NCBI RefSeq assembly: GCF_004135645.1 | Contig: NZ_SDPW01000001.1 | Span: forward strand, 62,001-126,000 | Length of the DNA stretch: 64,000 nucleotides | From: Senegalimassilia faecalis | GTDB taxonomy: Bacteria; Actinomycetota; Coriobacteriia; Coriobacteriales; Eggerthellaceae | Reading direction: 5' to 3' | Shown: positions 28,114-36,070 of the stretch, one piece after another | How the letters are laid out: every line of letters begins with the position of its first letter | Position numbering within the stretch: position 1 is the first letter of the stretch | The notes under the pieces: generated by a model | Database searches by the model: none | Told to the model about the DNA's origin: nothing | Seen by the model: only the letters and a program-made list of their open reading frames with translations | Position numbers and translations under genes: made by a program

Positions 28114-28557
28114 ATGGCTTATTTCGCGAAATCGCCGTGGGTCATCCACTACGATGCGTCAAGCTGCAACGGCTGCGACATCGAGGTGCTTGCGGCGCTG
28201 TGCCCAGGTTTCGACGCTGAGCGCTTCGGCGTCGTGAACACCGGCAATCCCAAGCATGCCGATATCTTCTTGGTCACCGGCAGCGTCAACGAGCGCAACA
28301 TCTCGGTCGTGAAGGAAATCTACGACCAGATGCTCGAGCCGAAAGTGGTGGTGGCGTGCGGCATCTGCGCATGCTCCGGTGGCATCTTCCACGACTGCTA
28401 CAACGTCATCGGCGGCGTTGACCAGGCCATTCCCGTTGACGTATACGCCCCGGGCTGTGCGGTGCGTCCCGAGGCCATCATCGATGCCGTCGTCGAGGCG
28501 GTCGGCATCCTCGAAGAGAAGCGCGCCGCAATGAACGAACAGCGAAAGGGGGCGTAA
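28114..28557 (+). CDS. echC: Ech-type hydrogenase small subunit C (NuoB-like)
   Basis: A 147-residue subunit carrying the proximal [4Fe-4S] cluster next to the NiFe site. Ligand cysteines are C18 and C21 (SSCNGCD), C85 in CGICACSGG and C115 in APGCAVRPE. AAGGAG lies upstream of the ATG. Confidence 0.95.
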   Translation: MAYFAKSPWVIHYDASSCNGCDIEVLAALCPGFDAERFGVVNTGNPKHADIFLVTGSVNERNISVVKEIYDQMLEPKVVVACGICACSGGIFHDCYNVIGGVDQAIPVDVYAPGCAVRPEAIIDAVVEAVGILEEKRAAMNEQRKGA

Positions 28558-28563
28558 GGCAGC

Positions 28564-29616
28564 ATGGCCATTCCTGCAAACTATCAAGAGATCTCCATCG
28601 AAAGCCTGCCTGAGCTTTCGGCGCGGCTGAAGGCCGAAGGCCACCGTTTCGTGCAAGTGCTTGCCGTCAACACCGAGGCCGGCATCGACGTGCAGTACAC
28701 GTTCATGAAAGACGGCGTGCTTGAGGCGTTCACCATCAAGGGCGTGCAGAAGGGCGTGCCCATCCCCAGCATCACCGACAACTTCATCGCCGCGTTCGTG
28801 TTCGAGAACGAGATCCACGACCTGTTCGGCGTCGAGATCCGCAACATCGCCATCGACTTCAAGGGCAATTTCTACGCCGTGGCGCAGCGCGAGCCGATGA
28901 CCATCATCTCGCCTGCTCAGAAGGCCGCCCGCGACAAGGCGAAGAAGGCCGCCGCCGCTAAGGCCGAGCGTGCCCGCCAGGCCGCCGCGGCCAATGCGTC
29001 GTTCGTGACCGAACATCCGTATGCGAAGGCGAAGGTCGCGGGCGTGGCTCCTTCCGCTGCCGCTGCCGATATCGAGCTGAAGATGGCCGGCGCCGATCCC
29101 GAGAAGATCGCTCGCGTGAAGGCTGCGCTTGCCGCGAAGGCCAAGAAGGCCGAGCAGGAGGCCGAGGCCGCCAAGCCGCAGGTGTTCGACGAGCAGCTTG
29201 AGGCCAAGCTTGCCGCCATGGACCCCGAGAAGGCCGCGAAGGTGCGCACCGCCATGGCGCGCAAGGCAAAGCTTGCCGACATGGACCCCGAAAAAGCCGC
29301 GCAGGTGCGCGGGGCGCTTGCGAACGAGGCGAAGCTGGAGTCCCAGCGCGCCGTTGGCCAGCAAACGCCGCAGAAGCAGGCCGAGCTTGAGGCCAAGCTT
29401 GCCCAGCTCGACCCCGAGCGCGCGGCGAAGGTGCGTGCAGCGCTAGATGCGCGCGCCCGTCAGGAAACGGCGAAGGCCGAGCACGACGAGAAGGTTGCCG
29501 TGCTTGAGGAGCGCCTGAAGAACATGGATCCCGAGAAAGCGGCGCGCGTGCGTGCGGCGTTTTTGGAGAAGCAGCGCGCGGCTGGTGCCGGCGCCGACGG
29601 AAAGGCAGGTGAGTAA
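28564..29616 (+). CDS. echD: Ech-type hydrogenase subunit D (NuoC-like) with long repeat tail
   Basis: A 350-residue protein. Residues 1-115 are the NuoC/30-kDa domain with ENEIHDLFGVEI. About 235 further residues, Ala/Lys/Glu-rich and likely helical, follow; ordinary EchD is only the first part. The tail contains five copies of DPEKxAxVRxAL-type units starting at residues 178, 220, 241, 283 and 322, at irregular spacing. No stop, frameshift or codon change marks a fusion point. The gene lies 6 bp after echC and 2 bp before echE. The tail's role is unknown; scaffolding or protein binding is a guess. Confidence 0.9.
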   Translation: MAIPANYQEISIESLPELSARLKAEGHRFVQVLAVNTEAGIDVQYTFMKDGVLEAFTIKGVQKGVPIPSITDNFIAAFVFENEIHDLFGVEIRNIAIDFKGNFYAVAQREPMTIISPAQKAARDKAKKAAAAKAERARQAAAANASFVTEHPYAKAKVAGVAPSAAAADIELKMAGADPEKIARVKAALAAKAKKAEQEAEAAKPQVFDEQLEAKLAAMDPEKAAKVRTAMARKAKLADMDPEKAAQVRGALANEAKLESQRAVGQQTPQKQAELEAKLAQLDPERAAKVRAALDARARQETAKAEHDEKVAVLEERLKNMDPEKAARVRAAFLEKQRAAGAGADGKAGE

Positions 29617-29618
29617 GC

Positions 29619-30707
29619 ATGGGAAAGGCAACGGTCATCCCGTTCGGCCCGCAGCACCCGGTGCTTCCCGAGCCTTTGCATCTTGACCTCGTGGTGGAAG
29701 ACGAGACGGTCCTCGAGGCCATCCCGCAGATCGGCTTCGTGCACCGCGGCTTGGAAAAGCTGGTGGAAACGCGCGACTACAACCAGTTCATCTACGTTGC
29801 CGAGCGCATCTGCGGCATCTGCGCGTTCGGCCATTCCATGGGCTATGCCGAAACGGTCGAGCAGCTTATGGGCGTGGAGATTCCCGAGCGTGCCGAGTAC
29901 CTGCGCGTTATCTGGCACGAGCTGTCGCGTATCCACTCGCACGTGCTGTGGCTGGGCCTTGCTGCCGACGCGTTCGGCTTCGAAAGCCTGTTCATGCACT
30001 GCTGGCGCCTGCGCGAGCGCGTGCTCGACATCTTCGAGAAAACCACGGGCGGCCGCGTCATCTTCTCTGTGGTGAAGGTAGGCGGCGTGCAGCGCGACAT
30101 CGACAACGACATGTTTGCCTACATCAAGCAGGTGCTTGCGGGCATCACCGACGAGTACAAGCAGATCGTGGCAACGCTGCTTACCGATTCTTCCGTGAAG
30201 AACCGCCTGGTGGGCGTGGGCTATATCAGCCACGACGACGCCGTGGCGCAAAGCCTTGTCGGGCCGTTCGGCCGCGCGTCGGGCGTGAACTACGACGTGC
30301 GCATGCTTGGCAATGGTGCATACGGCAAGCTGTCCGACTTCCAGCCCGTGCTTGACAACGACGGCGACTGCTATGCGCGCGTGAAGGTGCGCTGCCAAGA
30401 GGTGCTGCAGTCCATCGACATCATCGACGAGATGATCGACACCATCCCTGCCGGCGATATCGCCGTGAAGGTCAAGGGCAACCCTACGGCCGGCGCCGAG
30501 GCGTGCAACGTGCTTGAGCAACCGCGCGGCGAGTGCTACTACTATGCACGCGGCAACGGCACGAAGTACTTGGAGCGCATGCGCATGCGCACGCCAACTT
30601 CGCAGAACCTTGCAGGCATGACGTTGGCGCTGAAGGGGTGCGATCTGGCCGATGTCAACAACATCGTGCTGACAATCGACCCCTGCATCAGCTGCACGGA
30701 AAGGTAG
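29619..30707 (+). CDS. echE: Ech-type [NiFe]-hydrogenase large subunit E (NuoD-like)
   Basis: A 362-residue catalytic subunit. Both NiFe ligand motifs are intact: C65 and C68 in RICGICAFGH and C356 and C359 in DPCISCTER, which distinguishes it from complex I NuoD. The protein ends three residues after the last cysteine, so there is no C-terminal extension for a maturation protease to remove. The set with echC and echF makes it a working group 4 hydrogenase by sequence. Confidence 0.96.
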   Translation: MGKATVIPFGPQHPVLPEPLHLDLVVEDETVLEAIPQIGFVHRGLEKLVETRDYNQFIYVAERICGICAFGHSMGYAETVEQLMGVEIPERAEYLRVIWHELSRIHSHVLWLGLAADAFGFESLFMHCWRLRERVLDIFEKTTGGRVIFSVVKVGGVQRDIDNDMFAYIKQVLAGITDEYKQIVATLLTDSSVKNRLVGVGYISHDDAVAQSLVGPFGRASGVNYDVRMLGNGAYGKLSDFQPVLDNDGDCYARVKVRCQEVLQSIDIIDEMIDTIPAGDIAVKVKGNPTAGAEACNVLEQPRGECYYYARGNGTKYLERMRMRTPTSQNLAGMTLALKGCDLADVNNIVLTIDPCISCTER

Positions 30708-30711
30708 TGGC

Positions 30712-31068
30712 ATGGGCGGATTCAAACTTGGAAAGATGACGTTCGGGTCGCTGTTCAAAAAGCCCGAAACGGTGCTGTACCCGGTGCAGAAAAAAGAGCC
30801 GCCGCGCGGGTTAAAAGGCCATGTGGTGGTGGACGTTGACACGTGCATCCTGTGCAGCCTGTGCCAGAAGCGCTGCCCCTGCGGCGCCATCGAGGTGGAC
30901 AAGAAGGCACGCAAGTGGACGATCGACCACTTCCGCTGCGTGCAATGCGCCAGCTGCGTATACGAGTGCCCGAAGGGGTCGCTGACCATGGAGCCCACGT
31001 ACGCCGCCGTTTCGCGGAGCAAAAGCGTGCACGTGTTCGAGGTGCCCGAGCGGCCGAAAACGGCGTAA
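30712..31068 (+). CDS. echF: Ech-type hydrogenase ferredoxin-like subunit F (NuoI-like)
   Basis: A 118-residue subunit with two complete [4Fe-4S] motifs, CILCSLCQKRCP and CVQCASCVYECP. It passes electrons from ferredoxin to the small subunit. It is the last gene of the operon, 4 bp after echE. No hyp maturation genes follow. Confidence 0.95.
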   Translation: MGGFKLGKMTFGSLFKKPETVLYPVQKKEPPRGLKGHVVVDVDTCILCSLCQKRCPCGAIEVDKKARKWTIDHFRCVQCASCVYECPKGSLTMEPTYAAVSRSKSVHVFEVPERPKTA

Positions 31069-31130
31069 AAACGTGTAGATGGGCAGCAATAGGTTGCTTA
31101 ACCGTAACGTTTTATCGCGGGCTGAGTTAC

Positions 31131-31136
31131 TATAAT
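31131..31136 (+). promoter_or_regulatory. Perfect -10 box upstream of a hairpin and pgsA-like gene
   Basis: TATAAT at 31131-31136; the -35 region is weak. Transcription from here would begin about 10 nt before the hairpin at 31153. The hairpin could therefore end the ech transcript and also sit in the new leader. Confidence 0.5.
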
Positions 31137-31152
31137 CTGGTAGCAGATTGCA

Positions 31153-31180
31153 GGCGGGGCGCTGCGGCGCCCCGCCTTTA
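31153..31180 (+). terminator. Terminator after ech operon
   Basis: GGCGGGGCGC pairs perfectly with GCGCCCCGCC around a TGCG loop and is followed by TTTAT. Confidence 0.8.
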
Positions 31181-31205
31181 TGTAAGGCCATGGGGTAGGG
31201 AACGC

Positions 31206-31847
31206 ATGTCAGCGAAAAACAACGAGCAGGTAACCGATCGCATTTTCACCATTCCGAACGTTATATCTTTTATCCGGCTGTGCATGGTGCCCGTGTACCT
31301 GGTGCTGCTGCTCAACGGATACGATTTGCTGGCCACGTTCATGTTCGCGCTGGCCGCTTGCACCGACTGGATCGACGGACAGGTGGCGCGCCGCACGCAC
31401 TGCGTGTCGAAGCTCGGCCAGCTGCTTGACCCGGCCGTCGACCGCATCCTGATGATCTGCGGCGTGGTCGGCCTGCTTTTGGTGGGTCGCTTGCCCGCTT
31501 GGATTGTTGTGGTGGTGCTCGGCCGCGATTTGCTGATGCTTATCGGCGGTGCGTACCTGCTCAAGCGCTATAAGCAGCGCGTTGCCGTCATCTATCCGGG
31601 CAAGGTTGCCACCACGTTTCTGTTCGTCGGGTTCGCGGGCCTGCTGCTGAACATGCCGCTTATCGGCGGCCTGGGCTGGGTCTACGTCGCGTGGCTGCCC
31701 GGCTTCAACGGCGTTGCGTGCTCGTGGGGCATCTGGTTCGTGTACGCCGGCTTGCTTTTGGGCCTGTGCACCACCACGTACTACGTGCTGGCGGGTTACC
31801 GCAAAATGCAGAAGGCGAAGCGTCTTGAGGCGAAAGGTCGTCTGTAG
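31206..31847 (+). CDS. CDP-alcohol phosphatidyltransferase family protein
   Basis: A 213-residue membrane enzyme. DWIDGQVARR, then G and DPAVDR, satisfy the family motif DG-x2-AR-x8-G-x3-D-x3-D that binds CDP-diacylglycerol and metal. It has about six helices. A second family member, fused to CinA, lies at 61407-62666, so this one may make a different phospholipid (for example cardiolipin). Start at ATG 31206. It overlaps the VanW gene by 1 nt. Confidence 0.9.
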   Translation: MSAKNNEQVTDRIFTIPNVISFIRLCMVPVYLVLLLNGYDLLATFMFALAACTDWIDGQVARRTHCVSKLGQLLDPAVDRILMICGVVGLLLVGRLPAWIVVVVLGRDLLMLIGGAYLLKRYKQRVAVIYPGKVATTFLFVGFAGLLLNMPLIGGLGWVYVAWLPGFNGVACSWGIWFVYAGLLLGLCTTTYYVLAGYRKMQKAKRLEAKGRL

Positions 31848-34264
31848 TGGCTGGTGATCAGGGGCAGGTGCCTCCGGCGCGCAAACAGCCTACGCGTCGG
31901 GTCGGCGAAACGCGCTCGCGCCAAAGCTCATCTGCGGGCCGGCCTTCGCACGGCCAGCACTCTCGAACAAACGATTCAGCATCTGCCCGCTTGAATAGGC
32001 AAGCGGGCTCTTCGCGTTCTGGACGCTCTTATGAGCGTGGCGCGTCAACACGTGGCGTTTCCCAAGGTCAAAGGGTGCAAGGACGCGCGCAGCATGCTGG
32101 CGCTCGCAACCAGCCGTCCGCTCGCGGAAGGCAGCGCGACAAGGCGGCTGCTCCACAAGCTCGCCAGCGTTCTGGCCGTCAACAAGTTACCGGCACCGAA
32201 AACGCCGGGTTTCGACAGCCCGAGCTGTGGGTGAAGGACGACGCTAAACGGCGCTCAGCGCGCAGCCGCAATCACCAATCATCGTCTCGCTCGTCGGCGG
32301 GGGCGTCTGCTGCGGTAGGAACTTTGCGCTCCATCGGCTTTGCCGTGCTAGGTTTCCTGGCTTCGCTTATGCGTCTTGTCGGCAAAGGGTTTGCCTCGCT
32401 GGTTCGCAAAAGCCGCGTGGCGGGCGTTGTCGTGGTTGTTGCGTGCTTGCTTGCGGTCGGCGTGGGCGTGGATGGCTGCACCACGGCCGGCCGCGTCTAT
32501 CAGGGCGTGCATGTGGGTTGCGTTGATGCGTCGGGAATGACGCGCGATGAAATCATTTCAGCTGTTGATGACGCGTATACGCAACCGCTTCGTGCGGCAA
32601 GCGTCACCGTCTTCGCATCGGACGAAGCCGCGGCTCAAACGGCCGAAGCGGCTTCTCAGCAGGATCAGCAGGACGCCGCCCTGGCCGAGCAGATGGCCGT
32701 CGACGAGGCGAAGGCTTCGAAGCAGGCGTGGGTTGCCGATGGGGCAGGCCTTGGCGTTGCCATCGATGCCGAGGGCCTTGCTGACGCCGCCCTTGCCGTC
32801 GGTCGCGACTCCGGCGGCGCGCTGTCGCGTCTTGGCGCGCAGTTTTTCGGGACGGACATTTCCGTAACGCCTACGTTCAACGATCAGCTTGTCGATGCGT
32901 TCGCAGCCGAAATAGATGCGGCCATCGGACAGCCGCATGCCGACTACGACATAGCCGTTTCGGGCGGCGTTGCTTACGTGCAGTCTGGCCATGACGGTTG
33001 GGAAGTGAATCGCTCGTCGCTGTGCGACCAGCTTGCTCCTCTTCTGCTGCAAGGCGGCGGTCAGATGGTGGCCCACACCGATTATGCTCCGCTGCGCATT
33101 ACCGAGCGGGACGCCACGCAAGTCGCCCAGGCGGTCACCTCCGCGCTTGCCGGAGGTGCCGAGTTCGACTTCGAGGGAACGGCGTGGGAAGCTTCGGCAT
33201 CGGAAGTGGGCGCGTGGGTTGCAACCACCATCGAGGGCGAGGGCGATTCGTGGCATCTGCGCCCCTATATCGACAGCGATCTTGCTAAGTCTTCTATGCT
33301 CTCCGGCATTCGGCAGTCTTCGGGCAACGCGCTTTCCGGTGTGTCGTTTTCTGCTGCCCAGGACGGGACGGTGACGGTGAGGACAAGCGGCTCGGGTTCG
33401 TTGCCGCTGGTGTCGGACGCCGCTTCGGCCTTGACCTCGGCGCTGTTCGGCTCCGGCAGCGACATCGAGCCAGCGCAATCTACGCCGAAGGTTGATGTTG
33501 CTTCTACTGCCATGCCTGCGGAACTGTCTCTTGATGATGCGCTTGCCTGCGGCGTCGTCGGGCCTATCGGTACGTACACCACGCAGTTCACGACGGGTGC
33601 CGGCACGGAAAACCGCAACCACAACATCGCGTTGGTCTCTCAGCTGCTCGACAACTCGATTTGCGCTGCGGGCCAGACGTGGTCGTACAACGACACCACC
33701 GGCAACTGCGATGAAGGAAAGGGCTTTTTAGGCGCCGGCGCCATCATCGACGGCGAATACACCGATTCGGTGGGCGGCGGCATCTGCCAGGTTGCCACCA
33801 CGGTGTTCAACGCCGTGTACGAGTCGGGCCTGCCCGTCAAAGAGCGGCACAACCATTCGCTTTACATCGCCAGCTATCCGCAGGGGCGCGATGCGGCTGT
33901 CAGCTATCCTGAACTTGACCTTGTGTGGCAAAACGATACCGCCAACGATGTTTTGGTAAAGGTCTCGTGCTCAGAAGGGTCCGTAACCGCTACACTGTAT
34001 GGAGTCGATTCCGGTTATCAGGTATCCACCGAAACCGGTCAATGGGAGAAGGGCAAGACGCATTCGTCTACCACGAAGGTCGACGATACGCTGGCCCCGG
34101 GTATCAGCTACGTGAAAACGCGCGGCACCGATGGTTCCACCATCGAGGTCACGCGCACGGTCAAAGATGCCGCTGGCAACATCGTGCGGCAAGACCTGTT
34201 CGCTTCTGTGTACGACCCGGTGAACGAAGTGGTGGTCAAGGGGCCGGACACGGCGGCGGGGTAA
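31847..34264 (+). CDS. VanW-family cell-surface protein with long basic N-terminus
   Basis: An 805-residue protein. Residues 1-185 are Arg/Ser/Gln-rich and probably disordered and cytoplasmic. One transmembrane helix spans about 190-208, then a large extracytoplasmic part. VanW-domain hallmarks are GSVGGGICQVATTVFN-like (SVGGGICQVATTVFNAVYES) and RHNHSLYIASYPQGRDA. A G5-like domain ends the protein (EVTRTVKDAAG). Start is GTG at 31847, overlapping the previous stop. Likely a peptidoglycan-associated protein; no vancomycin-resistance genes are present, so a resistance role is not claimed. Confidence 0.9.
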   Translation: MAGDQGQVPPARKQPTRRVGETRSRQSSSAGRPSHGQHSRTNDSASARLNRQAGSSRSGRSYERGASTRGVSQGQRVQGRAQHAGARNQPSARGRQRDKAAAPQARQRSGRQQVTGTENAGFRQPELWVKDDAKRRSARSRNHQSSSRSSAGASAAVGTLRSIGFAVLGFLASLMRLVGKGFASLVRKSRVAGVVVVVACLLAVGVGVDGCTTAGRVYQGVHVGCVDASGMTRDEIISAVDDAYTQPLRAASVTVFASDEAAAQTAEAASQQDQQDAALAEQMAVDEAKASKQAWVADGAGLGVAIDAEGLADAALAVGRDSGGALSRLGAQFFGTDISVTPTFNDQLVDAFAAEIDAAIGQPHADYDIAVSGGVAYVQSGHDGWEVNRSSLCDQLAPLLLQGGGQMVAHTDYAPLRITERDATQVAQAVTSALAGGAEFDFEGTAWEASASEVGAWVATTIEGEGDSWHLRPYIDSDLAKSSMLSGIRQSSGNALSGVSFSAAQDGTVTVRTSGSGSLPLVSDAASALTSALFGSGSDIEPAQSTPKVDVASTAMPAELSLDDALACGVVGPIGTYTTQFTTGAGTENRNHNIALVSQLLDNSICAAGQTWSYNDTTGNCDEGKGFLGAGAIIDGEYTDSVGGGICQVATTVFNAVYESGLPVKERHNHSLYIASYPQGRDAAVSYPELDLVWQNDTANDVLVKVSCSEGSVTATLYGVDSGYQVSTETGQWEKGKTHSSTTKVDDTLAPGISYVKTRGTDGSTIEVTRTVKDAAGNIVRQDLFASVYDPVNEVVVKGPDTAAG

Positions 34265-34333
34265 CTTCATATCTAAGCGGCGATACGTTTTACCGCAAGC
34301 CAGGCGCCGCGCACAAAGAAAGGTAAGAGAAAG

Positions 34334-35638
34334 GTGTACTTCCAGCCGGAAATTGAGACGATGCCACGTGAGGAGCTGCGCGACCTGCAGCTTGAGCGCA
34401 TGAAATGGTGCGTACAGTACGCATACGACAACGTTCCTTTCTACCAGAAGACGTTTAAGGAAGCCGGCGTCGAGCCGGGCGACCTGAAAACGCTCGAAGG
34501 CATCACGAAGTTCCCCTTTGTCCTGAAGCAGGACATGCGCGACAACTATCCCGACGGCCTGTTCGCCGTGCCGCGCAGCAAAGTTGCCCGCATCCACGCC
34601 TCTTCTGGCACCACCGGCCAGGCAACGGTTGTCGGCTCTACCGCCAACGATCTGAAGCATTGGGGCGAGTGCTTTGCGCGCGGCCTTGCCATCTGCGATT
34701 GCGATGAGAACTCTACCATGCAGGTCTCTTACGGTTATGGCCTGTTCACGGGTGGTCTGGGCGCGCACTATGGCGGAGAAACCGCCGGCTGCGCCGTCGT
34801 CCCCACCTCTTCTGGCAACACGAAGCGCCAGATCCAGATGCTTAAGGACATGGACGTCGACGTGCTGTGCTGCACGCCTTCTTACGCTCTGCTTATTGCC
34901 GATACGTGCATCGAGATGGGCATGAACCCCGCCACCGATCTGAAGCTGCACGCCGGCATCTTCGGCGCCGAGCCCTGCAGCCAGGGCATGCGCGAGGAAA
35001 TCGCCGAGAAGCTGGGCATCCAGTATTGCGACGTGTACGGCCTGTCCGAAGTCATGGGCCCGGGCGTGGCGTTCGAGTGCAAGGAAATGAGCGGCCTGCA
35101 CCTGGCCGAGGACCATTTCTTCGCCGAGATCATCGACCCACAAACGCTTCAGCCGGTTCCCGACGGCCAGTACGGCGAGCTGGTGTTCACCACGCTGACG
35201 CGCGAATGCTGCCCGCTGGTGCGCTACCGGACGCGCGACATCACGCGCATCATCTCCGAGCCGTGCGCCTGCGGCCGCACGCACCGCAAGATCGGCAAGA
35301 TCATCGGCCGCTCCGACGACATGCTCATCCTGCGCGGCGTCAACGTGTTCCCGTCGCAGATCGAGCAGGTTATCACCGGCTTCCCCGAGATTGCCACGCA
35401 GTATCAGATCGTCCTCACCACGCGCGGCCCGCTCGACCACGTCGAGCTGCGCGTCGAGACCGTGCCCGAGTTCCCGTTCGACGAGATTCGCAAGCTTGAA
35501 GACCTCAAGAAGCGCCTGGCCGCCGAGTTGAAGAGCAACCTGCAGATTGCCGTGGACATCAAGCTTGTTGAGCCGAAGTCCATCGAGCGCAGCGAGGGCA
35601 AGGCAAAGCGCATCATCGACCTGCGAAAGGAGCAGTAG
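34334..35638 (+). CDS. paaK: Phenylacetate-CoA ligase-like adenylate-forming enzyme (copy 1)
   Basis: A 434-residue PaaK-type AMP-forming CoA ligase. It has ASSGTTGQATVVG (nucleotide loop), YGLSEVMGPGV and the C-terminal LILRGVNVFPSQIEQVI region with the ligase core. It would interconvert an aryl-acid or other organic acid with its CoA thioester. Start is GTG at 34334, giving the usual short N-terminus before MPREELRDLQL. An ACT-domain gene follows after 3 bp; iorAB and a second copy are downstream, pointing to aromatic amino-acid breakdown. Confidence 0.93.
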   Translation: MYFQPEIETMPREELRDLQLERMKWCVQYAYDNVPFYQKTFKEAGVEPGDLKTLEGITKFPFVLKQDMRDNYPDGLFAVPRSKVARIHASSGTTGQATVVGSTANDLKHWGECFARGLAICDCDENSTMQVSYGYGLFTGGLGAHYGGETAGCAVVPTSSGNTKRQIQMLKDMDVDVLCCTPSYALLIADTCIEMGMNPATDLKLHAGIFGAEPCSQGMREEIAEKLGIQYCDVYGLSEVMGPGVAFECKEMSGLHLAEDHFFAEIIDPQTLQPVPDGQYGELVFTTLTRECCPLVRYRTRDITRIISEPCACGRTHRKIGKIIGRSDDMLILRGVNVFPSQIEQVITGFPEIATQYQIVLTTRGPLDHVELRVETVPEFPFDEIRKLEDLKKRLAAELKSNLQIAVDIKLVEPKSIERSEGKAKRIIDLRKEQ

Positions 35639-35641
35639 GCC

Positions 35642-36070
35642 ATGATTTCCCAGCTGACTATTTTCCTTGAGAACGAAAAGGGCCGCTTGGCCGCCGCCAC
35701 GCGTGCGGTGGCCGTTGCCGGCAGCAACATGCACGCGCTGTATCTGGCCGACACCGAGGACTTCGGCGTGGCCCGCATGCTGTGCGACAAGCCCGAGGCT
35801 ACGGCCGAAGCGCTGCGCGGCGCTGGTTGGCGCGCAGCCGTCACGCCGGTGCTCGGCGTGCGCGTGCCCGACGTTCCGGGCGGTTTGGCGAAGCTGCTCG
35901 AGTTTTTGGACGAGCAGAACGTCAACGTTGAATACGGCTACTGCATGTCCGTCGAAGGCGGTCACGCGGTCGATGTGTTGAAGGTGGCTGGTGACGACGA
36001 GGTCGAGCGCAAGCTCGCCGACGCCGGGTTCGAGCCGGTTGCTCCGGAGGATCTCTACGTTGTCGACTAG
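35642..36070 (+). CDS. Tandem ACT-domain protein (copy 1)
   Basis: A 142-residue protein of two ACT domains (QLTIFLENEKGRLAAATRAV and VRVPDVPGGLAKLLEFL). ACT domains bind amino acids as regulators. AAGGAG in the end of paaK serves as its ribosome site. Its pairing with paaK is repeated at 40364-40795, so it probably tunes the pathway in response to an aromatic amino acid; the ligand is inferred. Confidence 0.9.
   Translation: MISQLTIFLENEKGRLAAATRAVAVAGSNMHALYLADTEDFGVARMLCDKPEATAEALRGAGWRAAVTPVLGVRVPDVPGGLAKLLEFLDEQNVNVEYGYCMSVEGGHAVDVLKVAGDDEVERKLADAGFEPVAPEDLYVVD

Noticed and set aside
25186-28149. A 987-codon minus-strand open frame over echA-echB
   Set aside because: Antisense to membrane subunits with full conserved motifs; same codon-bias artefact.
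31847-34264. Vancomycin resistance gene
   Set aside because: VanW-domain proteins are common surface proteins; no vanH, vanA/B or vanX is present.
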